DNA of 64,000 bases from Thinopyrum elongatum. Taxonomy: Eukaryota; Streptophyta; Magnoliopsida; Poales; Poaceae. Shown here piece by piece: positions 1 through 12,120 of this stretch. The stretch spans positions 362,270,921 through 362,334,920 of the forward strand of contig CM022297.1 of NCBI GenBank assembly GCA_011799875.1, in the 5' to 3' direction. The translations under genes and the position numbers were made by a program. The number at the start of each line of letters is the position of its first letter. Position 1 is the first letter of the stretch. The notes under the pieces were generated by a model that was not told the DNA's origin, did not search any database, and worked only from the letters and a program-made list of their open reading frames with translations.

Positions 1-612
1 AAATTCCTCAATTTGTTCGATATCATAGTAACTATAAACACCCTTTTCATAAGAAGACACGATTTCATTATCATTAAACTCACATAGGTAGGGAAGGTGT
101 TTTTTAGGGTTCTTAGAGCAACAAGTAAAATCACAAAGTTCACAAAGATTCCAAGCATAACATAGCAAACAATTTATTGGATTCCATAAGAGTCTCCCTT
201 TTTTCAGACAAACGGTGACGCACAAAATGAGCATGCTCATCTAAAGATTTTCCCTCAACTAAACTAGTTGGGGTTTCAGCACGAGCACATATGGATCGAA
301 GATGATCCAAGTAGAAAACTTTAAGTGGATCCATAAACCTTTTTGTTTTTGATTTTTCAATAAACACACAATTATACCAAGCAAACAAGCAAACGAGCCA
401 AGTAAGACATAAAGGCAAACGAAAAGACGAACGAAAGCAGGGCGAATAAAAAGGCATATATTTTTGTGTTTTTCTAAAAATGTTTTAGAAGTGTGGAAGA
501 GTAAAACGAGATGCAAATGGCAAATAATGTAATGCAAGAGATGAGAGTTTATGGTGGGTACTTGGTTGGCTTGATGTAGAACCTCCCCGGCAACGGCGCC
601 AGAAATTCTTCC
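1..612 (-). mobile_element. Element A: leader/internal region of a gypsy-like LTR retrotransposon
   Basis: Read on the minus strand this continues from the LTR at 613-2139 through a primer-binding-like stretch (GGCGCCGTTGCCGGGGAGG, near 578-603) into an AT-rich leader. The same leader follows the LTRs of B (2484-2916) and C (5555 onward), so it is an internal region, not host sequence. The small ORFs here are not conserved between copies. The element runs off the left edge. Family looks WHAM/Sabrina-like; the name is uncertain. Confidence 0.75.
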
Positions 613-2139
613 TGCTACTTCTTGAGCTTGCGTTGATTTTTCCCTTGAAGAGGAAAGGGTGATGCAGCAACGTAGAGATAAGTATTTACCTTAGTTAAGA
701 ACCAAGGTATCAATCCAGTAGGAGGCACAAGCAAGTCTCTAGTCTATGCACCTACACAAACTAACAAACACTTGCACTCAACGCGAAAAAGGGGTTGTCA
801 ATCCCTTCACGGTCTCGAACAAGAGTGAGATCTAATAGAGATGGGTATAAAAGATTACTAAAACGTAAAACAAAATAAAAACAAATAAATTACAGCAAGG
901 TATTTTTGGGTTTTTTGGTTTATAGATCTGAAAATATATGATAGAAAATAGACCCGGGGGCCATAGGTTTCACTAGAGGCTTCTCTCTTGAAAGAAAACA
1001 TACGGTGGGTGAACAAATTATTGCCGAGCAATTGATAGAAAAGCGCAAAGTTATGACGATATCCAAGGCAATGGTTATGAATATAGGCATCACGTCCGTG
1101 TCCTGCCTGCATCTAGAGTATTAAGTTCATAAGAACAGAGCAACACTTTAAGTAAGATGAGATGATGTAGAGGGATAAACTCAAGCAATATGATGAAAAC
1201 CCCATCTTTTTACCCTTGATGGCAACAATACAATACGTGCCTCGCTACCCCTACTGTCTGGGTGAGGACGCCGCAAGATTGAACCCAAAACTAAGCACCT
1301 CTCCCATTGCAAGAAAAACCAATCTAGTTGGCCAAACCAACCCGATAATTCGTAGAGAAATACAAAGATATTTAATCATGCATAAAAGAGTTCAGAGAAG
1401 GCTCAAATAATATTCATAGATAATCTGATCATAAATCCACAATTCATCGGATCTCGACAAACACACCGCAAAAGAATATTACATCGGATAGATCTCTAAG
1501 AACATCGAGGAGAACATTGTATTGAAGATCAAAGAGAGAGAAGAAGCCATCTAGCTACTAGCTATGGACCCGTAGGTCTAAGGTAAACTACTCACGCTTC
1601 ATCGGAAGGGTAGCAAGGTTGATGTAGAGGCCCTCCATGATCGAATCCCCCTCCGGTAGGGTGCCGGAAAAGGCCCCAAGATGGGATCTCACGGGAACAG
1701 AGGCTTGCGGCGGTAGAAAAGTATTTTGGTGGACGCTTCTGTTGGTTTGGGAATATTTGGGAATTTATAGAGCAAGAATTAGGGTTGGGGGACTCCCAAG
1801 GTGCCCACAAGCCAGGGAGGCGCCCCCCTAGGGCGCGGCCTGAGGGCTTGTGGGTCCCTCGGGACTCTTCTGGTCCCCTCTCCAAGCTCCGTGGATGTCT
1901 TCTTGTCCAAGAAAAATCATCATAAAGTTGTATTCCGTTTGGACTCCGTTTGATATTCCTTTTCTGTAAAACTCAAAAACAAGGAAAAAAACAGAAACTG
2001 GCACTGGGCTCTACGTTAATAGGTTAGTCCCAAAAATAATATAATATAAAATAGTATATTAATGCATATAAAACATCTAAAATAGATAATATAATAGCAT
2101 GGAACAATAAAAAATTATAGATACATTGGAGGCGTATCA
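613..2139 (-). mobile_element. Element A: 5' LTR (about 1.53 kb)
   Basis: On the minus strand the LTR starts TGATACGCCTCCAATG at 2139 and ends ...GTAGCA at 613, ten bases before the GGCGCC primer-site block. It aligns by eye along its whole length with the LTRs at 2917-4485, 4486-5554 and 7875-9428. It is a 5' LTR, because the leader lies to its left and no polypurine tract abuts its right end. The base after 2139 starts an unrelated GC-rich coding fragment, so A was inserted into that fragment. Confidence 0.78.
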
Positions 2140-2483
2140 GCCGGCGCCTCCCATCCGAAGAGTGCCAGGATTGCCGCGATGTGTCCGTCATTGAGTGGCT
2201 TCGAGAACAAGTCAGCGTACAGCTGCAGTGCCTCATCAGTGATCACCTCTGCTTCATTTGCTAGGCATAGCTTGCGGATCAAGACATGCTATTGCTTGGA
2301 GCCCACCGAGCGCCTGCCAGGTCCCTTGGCCAGGCGCACGCTCCTCCTCGGACTTGAGATTGGTGCCCGTTTCTGTCTTGGCCTTCTCTTGGCTTCCGGT
2401 GGCACACGGTCCACAGGCTTGGCAAGAATTGGGTTAAGGTTCTGCCGAGCCGCAGTGTAGAACTGGCCCACTGTGTCACATGC
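2140..2483 (-). pseudogene. Degraded fragment of a retroelement-type basic protein
   Basis: On the minus strand a frame entering near 2471 reads MGQFYTAARQNLNPILAKPV, then a basic stretch containing SSPRRSVRLAKGPGRR, then a TAG stop after KQ. The same frame continues as HVLIRKLCLANEAEVITDEA and ends in ALFGWEAP at the junction with element A. A basic RRS-R-AKGP box followed by a short helical tail resembles the C-terminal end of LINE-like or unclassified gag proteins of grasses; that is recalled from memory, not searched. One in-frame stop and truncation at both ends make it a relic. It lies between the internal part of B and the start of A, so it entered B first and was then hit by A. Confidence 0.55.
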
Positions 2484-2916
2484 AGGAGCTATCGTGAATC
2501 ACTTCATAATTTTCTTCTTTTAACACTTCATCACAATTTCAGATTCACGAATTTCAAGCAAAACTTCATAAAGATAATCTAGTGCACTCAACTCACTAGC
2601 AATTGGTTCATCATAATTGGATTTTAAAAAAGATTAGCAAGTGGATGAGGATCCATATCAATAGATTTTTAGCAAGCGAAGATGTAAGCAAATAGAAGGC
2701 ACATGGTAACACAAGCAAAGAAAAGATCAAACAAGAAAAAGAAAAACGAAAAAGAAGGCAAATATTTTTGTGTTTTTCTGAAAACGTTTTAGAAGTGGGG
2801 GAGAGGAAAACGAGAGGCAAATGGCAAATAATGTAATGCAAGAGATGAGAGTTTATGATAGGTACTTGGTAGGCTTGATGTAGAACCTCCCCGGCAACGG
2901 TGCCAAAAATTCTTCC
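2484..2916 (-). mobile_element. Element B: leader/internal part of a gypsy-like LTR retrotransposon
   Basis: On the minus strand this runs from the primer-site block (about 2887-2906) through the leader to a coding-like stretch ending GATTCACGATAGCTCC near 2493. Copy C has the same order at 5555-5990 (GATTCATGATAGCTCC). The match stops at about 2484, where the GC-rich fragment begins. The rest of B is expected to the left of the window. Confidence 0.72.
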
Positions 2917-4485
2917 TGCTAATTCTTGAGCTTGCGTTGATTTTTCCCTTGAAGAGGAAAGGGTGATGCAACAAAGTAGAGATAAGTATTTCCCTCAGTT
3001 AAGAACCAAGGTATCAATCCAGTAGGAGGTACAAGCAAGTCCCCAATAGATGCACCTGCACAAACTAACAAACACTTGCACTCAACGCGAAAAAGGGGTC
3101 ACGGTCACGAACAAGAGTGAGATCTAATAGAGATAGATATAAAAGATAAGTAAAAGGCAAAATAAAGTAAATATAAATAAATTGCAGCAAGGTATTTTTT
3201 GGTTTTTGGTTTTATAGATCTAAAAATATATGATGAGAAATAGACCCGGGGGCCATAGTTTTCACCAGAGGATTCTCTCTTGAAAGAACACATACGGTGG
3301 GTGAACAAATTACTGTTGAGCAATTGATAGAAAAGTGCAAAGTTATGATGATATCTAAGGTAATGATCATGAATATAGGCATCATGTCCGTGACAAGTAG
3401 ACCGACTCTTGCCTGCATCTACTACTATTACTCCACACATCGGCCGCTATCCAGCATGCATCTAGTGAATTAAGTTAACAAGAACGGAGTAACGCCTTAA
3501 GCAAGATGACATGATGTAGAGGGATAGACCCAATCAATATGGTAAAAAAAACATCTTTTTATCCTTAATGGCAACAATACAAATACGTGCCTCGCTACCC
3601 CTACTATCACTAGGTGAGGACACCACAAGATTGACCCCATCACAAAGCACATCTCCCATTGCAAGAAAAACCAATCTAGTTGGCCAAACCAAATCGATAA
3701 ATCAGAGAGAAATACAAAGCTATCTTAATCATGCATAAAAGAGTTCAGAGAAGACTCAAATATTATTCATAAATAATCTGATCATAAATCCACAATTCAT
3801 CGGATCTCAACAAATGCACCGCAAAAGAAGATTACATCGAATAGATCTCCAAAAACATCGAGGAGAACATTGTATTGAAGATCAAAGAGAGAGAAGAAGC
3901 CATCTAGATACTAGCTATGGACCCGTAGGTTAGTGCTAAACTACTCACACATCATTGGAAGGGCAGCAAGGTTGGTATAGAGGCCCTCCCTGATCGAATC
4001 CCCCTCCGGCAGAGGGCTGGAAAAGGCCCCAAGATGGGATCTCACGAGAACAGAAGCTTGCGGCAGCGGAGAAGTATTTTTGGTGTGCCCCCTGACGTAA
4101 GGGGAATATTTGGGTATTTATAGAGCCAAGATTAGGGTTAGGAGGTCTGCAAGGGCCCACAAGCCTAGGGGGCGCGTCCCCCCCATGGGACGCGCCCCTA
4201 GGACTTATGGCCCCCTTGTGGGTCTTCTGGCCTCTTCCCGAAGCTCTGTGGTTGTCTTCTGGTCCAAGAAAAATCCTCAAAAAATTTCGTTCTGTTTGGA
4301 CTCCGTTTGGTATTGATTTTCTGTAAAAGACAAAAACAAGAAAAAAACAGGCACTGGGCACTAGGTTAATAAGTTAGTCCCAAAAAATGATATAAAATAG
4401 CATATTAATGCATATAAAACATCCAAGATGGATAATATAATAGCATGGAACAATAAAAAATTATAGATACGTTGGAGACATATCA
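2917..4485 (-). mobile_element. Element B: 5' LTR (about 1.57 kb)
   Basis: Starts on the minus strand as TGATATGTCTCCAACG at 4485 and ends ...TTAGCA at 2917, before the GGCACCGTTGCCGGGGAGG block. Base 4486 belongs to the same LTR family in the opposite orientation, entered part-way, so B was inserted into the LTR of C. Confidence 0.78.
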
Positions 4486-5554
4486 GGATTCGATCACGGA
4501 GGGCCTCTACATCAACCTTGCTGCCCTTCTGATGATGTGTGATTAGTTTACCACAGACCTACGGGTCCATAGCTAGTAGCTAGATGGCTTCTTCTCTCTC
4601 TTTGATATTCAATACAATGTTCTACTCGATGTTCTTGGAGATCTATTCAATGGAATCTTCTTTTGTGATGCGTTTGTTGAGATCTGATGAATTGTGGATT
4701 TATGATCAGATTATCTATGAATATTATTTGAGTCTTCTCTGAACTCTTTTATGCATGATTAAGATAGCTTTATATTTCTCTCCGATCTATTGATTTGGTT
4801 TGGCTAACTAGATTATTTTTTCTTGCCATGGGAGAGGTGCTTTGTAATGGGTTCAATCTTGCGGTGCTTATTTCCAGTGACAGAAAGGGACATGACACGT
4901 ATTTGTATTGTTGCCATTAAGGATAAAAAGGTGGGGTTTGTTCATATTGATTGGATCTATCCATCTACATCATGTCATCTTGCTTAAGGCGTTACTCCGT
5001 TCTTGTTAACTTAATACACTAGATGCATGCTGGATAGCGGTCGATGTGTGGAGTAATAGTAGTAGATGCAGGCAGGAGTCGGTCTACTTGTCACGGACGT
5101 GATGCCTATATTCATGATCATTGCCTTAGATATCGTCATAACTTTGCACTTTTCTATCAATTGCTCAACAGTAATTTGTTTACCCACCGTATGCGTTCTT
5201 TCAAGAGAGAAGCCTCTAGTGAGAACTATGGCCCCCGGGTCTATCTTTTATCATACCCAAAAATATATTGTTGCAATTTATTTACCTTCACTTTATTTTG
5301 TACTTTTAATTATCTTTTATACCTATCTCTATCAGATCTCATCCTTGCAAGTAACCGTGAAGGGATTGACAACCCCTTTATCGTGTTGGGTGCAAGTATT
5401 TGTTTGTTTGTGTAGGTGCAACCATTGGTGACTTGTGTGTTCCTCCTACTAGATTGATACCTTGGTACTCAACTAAGGGAAATACTTATCTCTACTTTGT
5501 TGCATCACCCTTTCCTCTTCAAGGAAAAAACCAACGCAAGCTCAAGAAGTAGCA
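4486..5554 (+). mobile_element. Element C: 5'-truncated 5' LTR
   Basis: Begins abruptly at GGATTCGATCACGGAGGG, which corresponds to an interior point of the B and A LTRs (compare 3971-4000 read on minus). It ends ...AAGTAGCA at 5554. About the first 500 bases of the LTR are missing, as expected if B split it and the other part lies beyond the left edge. Orientation is opposite to A, B and E. Confidence 0.75.
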
Positions 5555-7467
5555 GGAAGAATTTCTGGCACCGTTGCCGGGGAGGATCTACATCAAGCCT
5601 ACCAAGTACCCATCATAAACTCTTATCTCTTGCATTTACATTATTCACCATTTGCCTCTCGTTTTCCTCTCCCCCACTTCTAAACATTTTCAGAAAAATA
5701 CAAAAATATTTGCCTTCTTTCTGTTTGCCTTTATGTCTTACTTGGGTTGCTTGCTTATTCGCTTCGCATAATTGCATATTTATTCCAAATCAGAAGCAAA
5801 AAAGTTTATGGATCCTCATCCACTTGCTAATTTTTTAAAAGATCCAACTATGATGAACCAATTGCTAGTGATTTGAGTGCACTAGAGTATCTTTATGAAG
5901 TTTTGCTTGAAATTCATGAATCTGAAAATTGTGATGAAGTGCTAAAAGAAGAAATTTATAAAGTGATTCATGATAGCTCCTTGAATGAAAAGCATGATTG
6001 CAATGATGTTATTATAAATTCTATTAATGTCAATTGTGCTAATAATATGCAAAACCCCAAGCTTGGGGATGCTAATTTTGCTATGTCCACTACTTGTTGC
6101 AATGATCATGATTGGGGTGATAATGCTTCTTATGATCTTGAAAATTTATTTAAGCCGCATGATGAATATGTTTGCGATAATATTGAAAGTGGGTTTGGAA
6201 GAGTGTCAACTCTAGGTAAAAATAATGATCCCACATATTTTGAGAGTGTTCAATCTTATGAATTTTTGATAAAAGTGGGTTTGAAGAGGTCATGACTTTA
6301 GTTGATGCTAATCCCACTATCTCGGAATTTGATTATGATCCTACGTGTAATTATTATGAGAGAGGAAAATATGGTTGTAGAAATTTTCATGTTACTAAAT
6401 TACCTCTCGTTATGTTAAGATTGCTATTGTTTCTTTCTTCTTCCTTGCATATGCTAGTTTTTGCTTGTTTTGATAAATATTTTCCCTATAAAATGCCTAT
6501 GCATAGGAAGCATGTTAGACTTAAACTTGTTTTTTACATGCTATATGATGCTCTCTTTGTGCTTCAATTTTTTGTCTTTCATGTGAGCATCATTAAAATT
6601 ATCAACGCCTAGCTAAAAGTCTTTAAAGAAAAGCGCTTATTGGGAGGCAACCCAATATTTTTATTTTTCTATTTTTATGAGTTTATGCAATTATACTTCT
6701 GTTATGATTATGTTTTAGTATTTTAATTAGTGTTTGTGCCAAGTAAGACCTTTGGGATGATTTGGAAGATCGTGGATTTGATTCTGAGAAAAAATAGAAG
6801 CTTTTGCATCCAGTAGCAGAATTGTTAAAATTTGCTGGAACGTGGAAAAATTCTGAATTTTTTACAAAATATTGATATACAGATTTCCTAAGTTTTCGTA
6901 TTTTTTCAGAATTTTTTGAGTTACATAAGTATGATATTAATGCGGGTATTTACAGACTATTCTGTTTTTGACAGATTATGTTTTCATTTTGTTGTTTGCT
7001 TGTTTTGATGGATCTATGGGTAGTATCGGGGGGTATGAGCCATGGTGAAGTTAGAATACAGTAGATATAATGCAAATATAAAATTGGAATGAGTTTACAA
7101 CAGTACCTAAAAGTGGAGATTTGTTTTATTATACTAACAGATCTCATGAGTTTTCTATTGAGTTTTGTGTTGTGAAGTTTTCAAGTTTTGGGTAAAGTTT
7201 CGATAGACTACGGAATAAGGAGTGGCAAGAGCCTAAGCTTGGGGATGCCCAAGGCACCCCAAGGTAATATTCAAGGATAACCAAGCATCTAAGCTTGGGG
7301 ATGCCCCTGATGGCATCCCCACTTTTGTCTTCAATCTATCGGTAAATTACTTGAGGCTATATTTTTATTCACCACATGATATGTGTTTTGCTCGGAGCGT
7401 CTTGTATTATATGAGTCTTTGCTTTATTTGCATTTTAGTTTGCCACAATTATCCTTGCTGTACACAC
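5555..7467 (+). mobile_element. Element C: internal region, truncated
   Basis: Contains the primer-site-like block GGCACCGTTGCCGGGGAGG (about 5567-5585), a gag-like ORF, the TTGGGAGGCAACCCAAT landmark (6641-6657) and two AAGCTTGGGGATGCCC landmarks (7235-7310). The same landmarks occur in the same order on the minus strand of element E. Similarity to E stops at about 7467 (GTACACACCT), where a CACTA-type end begins. No RT or integrase domain is visible, so it is a non-autonomous member. Confidence 0.72.
5873..6295 (+). CDS. Gag-like ORF of element C (about 140 aa)
   Basis: An open frame without an ATG at its head; the codons before it read NYDEPIASDLSALEYLYEVL, and it runs to the TGA at 6293-6295. 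It is acidic and asparagine-rich (for example NNMQNPKLGDANFAM and ESGFGRVSTLGKNNDPTYF). There is no zinc knuckle and no protease motif. ORFs of this style sit downstream of the primer site in non-autonomous Triticeae gypsy elements (recalled). B keeps the first part of this stretch. It is probably a decayed gag remnant; no function can be assigned. Confidence 0.4.
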   Translation: MSALEYLYEVLLEIHESENCDEVLKEEIYKVIHDSSLNEKHDCNDVIINSINVNCANNMQNPKLGDANFAMSTTCCNDHDWGDNASYDLENLFKPHDEYVCDNIESGFGRVSTLGKNNDPTYFESVQSYEFLIKVGLKRS

Positions 7468-7723
7468 CTTACAATGACCCGTTACAGTGGATGCCACCTG
7501 TCGGTTACCCTTGACGAAAGCACTTCCATGACGCGACATTTATCATCATGGAAGTGGACACTTCCGTGATGATAATTTGAGTATTGTCATGGAACACTTC
7601 TATGACAGCACATGTATGACTATATTGATTCTTTCATAAAATCATCATGCATGTACATGCATGACAGAAAACATGACCTACTGTGACAAACACCTATCAT
7701 CACGGAAGTGTTTTTTTGTAGTG
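7468..7723. mobile_element. CACTA-type transposon terminus
   Basis: The right edge reads ...GGAAGTGTTTTTTTGTAGTG, whose complement starts CACTACAAAAAAACACTTCC, the usual form of a CACTA (En/Spm) end. Inside it, CACTTCC-ATGA motifs recur in both orientations (about 7505-7585 and 7700-7712), as in the sub-terminal repeats of this superfamily. No transposase is present and no matching left terminus is visible, so it is an end fragment sitting where element C is broken. Confidence 0.6.
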
Positions 7724-7874
7724 CGCCTAGGCGGTGGCTTTTGTGGGACCCAAGCGGTGGCGGACTCCCATGTTCTACTTCTCCTCGGTGATGGCGGAGG
7801 ACGCGGAGGCGCCGACCACCAGCTCGTTGCTCTCTGTGCACCCAGCTTCTACTCTACCTTCATGGCGCGGTGAT
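7724..7874. other. Unassigned GC-rich fragment between CACTA end and element E
   Basis: About 150 GC-rich bases that match neither neighbour. Plus-strand frames are open (for example MAEDAEAPTTSSLLSVHPAS) but too short to name. It is probably a piece of the sequence into which element E inserted. Confidence 0.4.
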
Positions 7875-9428
7875 TGCTTGTATCTGCGTTGGTATTTTCC
7901 CGAAGAGGAGAGGATGATGCAGCACAACAACGGTAAGTATTTCCCTCAGTTATGAAACCAAGGTTATCAATCCAGTAGGAGAACCAAGCAACACTATGTA
8001 AACGGTACCTGCACACAAAGAACAAATACTTGCAACCCAACACGTAAGAGGGGTTGTCAATCCCTCCACGGTAAAAAGATAGATAAAATTGTATGAGATT
8101 GGATAAATAGATCTAGCAAAAACACACAAAAAAAAAAGAAACAGTGCAACATTGTATTTTTGGGTTTTTGGAATAATAGATCTGAAAGCAGTATGATAAA
8201 AGATAGACCCAGGGGCCATAGATTTCACTAGTGTCTTCTCTCGAGAAAATAGCATACGGTGGGTAAACAAATTACTGCTGGGCAATTGATAGAAGAGCAA
8301 ATAATTATGACGATATCCAAGGCAATGATCATGTATATAGGCATCACGTCCAAGATTAGTAGACTGACTCCTGCCTGCATCTACTACTATTACTCCACAC
8401 ATCGACCGCTATCCAGCATGCATCTAGTGTATTAAGTTCATCGAGAAACGGAGTAATGCAATAAGAACGATGGCATGATGTAGACAAGATCTATTCATGT
8501 AGGAATAGACCCCATCTTTTTATCCTTAATAGCAACGATACATGCGTGCCTCGCTACCCCTTCTGTCACTGGGTGAGGACACCGCAAGATCGAACCCATC
8601 ACAAAGCACCTTTTCCCATTGCAAGAAAAATCAATCTAGTTGGCCAAACCAAACCAAAGTTTCAGAGAAGAAATACGAGGCTATAACAATCATGCATATA
8701 AGAGATCAAAGAAAACTCAAATAATATTCATAGATAGATCTGATCATAATCTCGCACTTCATTGGATCCCAACAAACACACCGCAAAAAGTCATTAAATC
8801 AAATAGATCTCCAAGAACAACAAGGAGAACATTGTATTGAGAATCAAAAAGAGAGAAGAAGCCATCTAGATGCTGCATACGGACCCGTAGGTCTATGGTG
8901 AACTACTCACGCATCATCAGAGGAGCACCAATGAGGATGATTAACCCCTCCGTGATCATGTTCCCCTCCGGCAAAGTGCTGGAATAGGGCTCTAGATTGG
9001 ATGTCATGGTTCTGGAACTTGCGGCGGCTGGAATTGTGTTTCGACGACTCCCCTAGGGTTTCTGGAATACCTGAGTATTTATAGAGCTGAGAGGCAGTGG
9101 AGGAGACCTTCATGGGCCCCACCACCCATCAAGGCGCGCTAGGGGCCTCTAGCGCGCCCAGGTGGGTGCTGGGCCCCATGGGCTCCCAAGTTGTTTCTGG
9201 GCTGAAAAAATCTCCAAAAAGTTTCACTGCGTTTGGACTCCGTTTGATATGGATATTCTGCGAAGTAAAAAACAAGCAAAAAACAGCAACTGGCACTAGG
9301 CACTATGTCAATAGGTTAGTCCCAAAAAATGATATAAAGTTGCTATAAAATAAATATAAAACATCCAAGAATGATAATATAACAGCATGGAACAATAAAA
9401 AAATTATAGATACGTTGGAGGCGTATCA
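7875..9428 (-). mobile_element. Element E: 3' LTR (about 1.55 kb)
   Basis: On the minus strand it starts TGATACGCCTCCAACG at 9428 and ends ...GATACAAGCA at 7875. The bases just before it on the minus strand are AATTAAGCTTGGGATGC, a polypurine-like tract, and the internal landmarks follow further right. It is therefore the 3' LTR of E, not a solo LTR. The flanks (GTGAT before 7875, GCATC after 9428) do not match, consistent with that reading. Confidence 0.72.
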
Positions 9429-10805
9429 GCATCCCAAGCTTAATTCCTGCTCGTCCTCGAGTAGGTAAATGATAAAAATGGAATTTTTGATGTGGAATGC
9501 TGCCTAACATGTTCATCACATATGCTTTTCTTTTGTAGCATGGACTTTTGGACTTTTAGATGGTTCAAAGCAATAGTCTATAATTGGCATGAAGACTTCA
9601 ATAATCAAGCATATCAACAAGCAACCATGTCTTTCAAAATATCAACACTAAAGAAAGCTATCCCTAGCCCATCATGCTCAATCATTGATCCATTCATGAA
9701 ACACACTCGAATATTAGCTACATGCAATGCACAAGTATGATCATAGTGCTCCCTAGTTGGTGCTTTATAAGAGAAGATGGAGACTCAAATAAAAATAGAA
9801 ATTGCATAAAAGTAAATAGATAGGCCCTTCATAGAGGGAAGCAGAGATTTGTAGAGGTGCCAGAGCTCAAAGCTTTAAATTGGGGGATAAAAATATTTTG
9901 AGAGGCATGCTTTTCCCGTCAACGAAAACGGCCGAGTAGTTCCCAATACTTTCCATGCTAGATACATCATAGGCGGTTCCCAAACATAAAATAAACTTTA
10001 TTCCTTTGTTCACCATTCTTTCACAATCCATGGCTAGCCGTATCCATGGGTGCCTTCCATACCAACACTTTCCAAGGAATTTATTATTTGACAACATAAA
10101 GTAAATATCTTTTTCATTTCGGGACTGGGCATCCCTAATACCGCCACACTCTCGTGCAATGACAAGTGAATAAACACTCATCTTGAGAATAACACATCTA
10201 GCATGAAAAAATATTGGCCACCCCTTGCCGCTTCATGAGCGGTACGGGCACACAAAAAGGAAATTCATTTTGAAAATTAGAGTTGGCACATACAAATTTA
10301 CTTAGAACGGCACGGAAATACCGCATATAGGTAGGTATGATGGACTCATATGGCATAACTGGGTTTAAGGATTTTGGATGCACAAGTAGTATTCCCACTT
10401 AGTACAAGGAAAGCCTAGCAAATAGATTAAGAAGCAACCAACCAAGAAACATAAATTCTCATAAATGAGCATTAAGCATAACTAACACCGAATAATGCAC
10501 CACAAGTAGGATGTAATTTCATTGCATAACTATTGACTTTCATGCTTGCATAGGGAATCACAAGCCTTAACACCAATATTCTTACTAAAGCATAATTACT
10601 CACCAACATGACTCACATATTACTATCATCATATCTCAAAGCTATTACAAAGAATCAAGTTTATTTTGTCCAATGATCTTCATGAAAGTATTTATTATAT
10701 CCCTCTTGAATATCTATCACTTTGGGACTAGTTTCATATATTGCCATCGCTTTTCACAAGCTCAAACAAATTCAAGTGAAGAACATGAGCATAAAAATTT
10801 TCATC

Positions 10806-11003
10806 TCTCAAAATAATATAAGTGAAGCATGAGAGAATTTCTTCAAAAATTTACTAAATCTCAAAATAATCTAAGTGAAGCATGAGAGCATATTTCTTCA
10901 AAAATTAAAGCACCACCGTGCTCAAAAAGATATAAGTGAAGCACTAGAGCAATTCCATAGCTCAAAAAATTTAAGTGAAGCACATAGAGCAATTCTAACA
11001 AAT
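10806..11003. repeat. Four imperfect repeats with a TAAGTGAAGCA core
   Basis: The pattern CTCAAAA...TAAGTGAAGCA..GAGAGCA recurs near 10806, 10858, 10921 and 10961, with spacing of roughly 40-62 bases. It lies in the 3' non-coding part of element E. Confidence 0.6.
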
Positions 11004-11922
11004 CATAGCATAATTATGGCTCTCTCAAATAGGTGTGTCCAGCAAGGATGATTGCGACAAACTAAAAAGCAAAACAAGCAAAGACTCATATAATACAAGA
11101 CGCTCCAAGCAAAACTCATGATATGTGATGAATAAAAATATAGCTCCAAGTAAAATTACCGATGGTTGTTAGAAGAAAGAGGGGATGCCTTCCGGGGCAT
11201 CCCCAAGCTTAGTTGCTTGGTTCTCCTTGAATATTATCTTGGGGTGCCATGGGCATCCCCAAGCTTAGGCTCTTTTCACTCCTTATTCATTCATCCATCA
11301 AGATCTCACCCAAAACTTGAAAACTTCAATCACACAAAACTTAACAAAACCTTCATGAGATCTGTTAGTATAAGAAAACCAATCTTTGCTTTAAGTACTG
11401 TTGAAAACCCATTCATATTTTATTATTGCATTATACCTACTGTATTCTAACTTTACCATGGCTTATACCCCCCGATACAATCCATAGATTCATCAAAATA
11501 AGCACACAATGCAACAAAAATAGAACCTGCCAAAAACAGAATAGTTTGTAAAGACTCAAATTTTACTCATACTTCTGTAACTCCAAAACTTCTGGAACAT
11601 TTGGACAATAGAGGAAATTTTTATATCAATCTTGTGTAAAAAATTCAGAATTTTTTGTCGCTTGTGTGAACTTTAACAATTCTGTTACTGGACGAAAAGT
11701 TTCTGTTTTCAACAGGATCAAATCAACTATTACCCAAACTATCCTAAAGGCTTAACTTGGCACAAACACTAATTAAAACATAAAAAACACAATCATAACA
11801 GAGGCATAATTGTGCAAACACTCAAGAACAGAAATAAAAAGGTAAAAATAAATTTTATTCATTGGGTTGCCTCCCAACAAGCGCTATCGTTTTATGCCCC
11901 TAGCTAGGCATAATGCATAGAT

Positions 11923-12120
11923 TCAAGTATTGTCATCTTTCTTCTTATTTTTCATAGATGTGTTTTTGTCAGGAGGTTTCACAAATATAACTTGAAACAC
12001 ATTGTCCATACAAATTTTAGCATTATCAAGTTGTACATCTTTATATCCCCTTTGATTCCCGGCTACAATCCAAGAATATTGTTGATTAACATCATTAAAA
12101 ACTTGTTGGATCACATCCAA
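11923..12120 (-). CDS. Small ORF of element E (65 aa)
   Basis: Reads MDVIQQVFNDVNQQYSWIVA and ends in a lysine-rich tail (SMKNKKKDDNT). It sits where C has the tail of its gag-like region, just before the TTGGGAGGCAACCC landmark. It may be the C-terminus of a gag remnant. No known domain is visible. Confidence 0.3.
   Translation of the reverse strand: MDVIQQVFNDVNQQYSWIVAGNQRGYKDVQLDNAKICMDNVFQVIFVKPPDKNTSMKNKKKDDNT

Noticed and set aside
7875..9428. LTR first taken as a solo LTR inserted next to E
   Set aside because: Flanks do not form a TSD, and a polypurine-like tract plus family internal sequence directly precede it on minus, so it is the 3' LTR of E.
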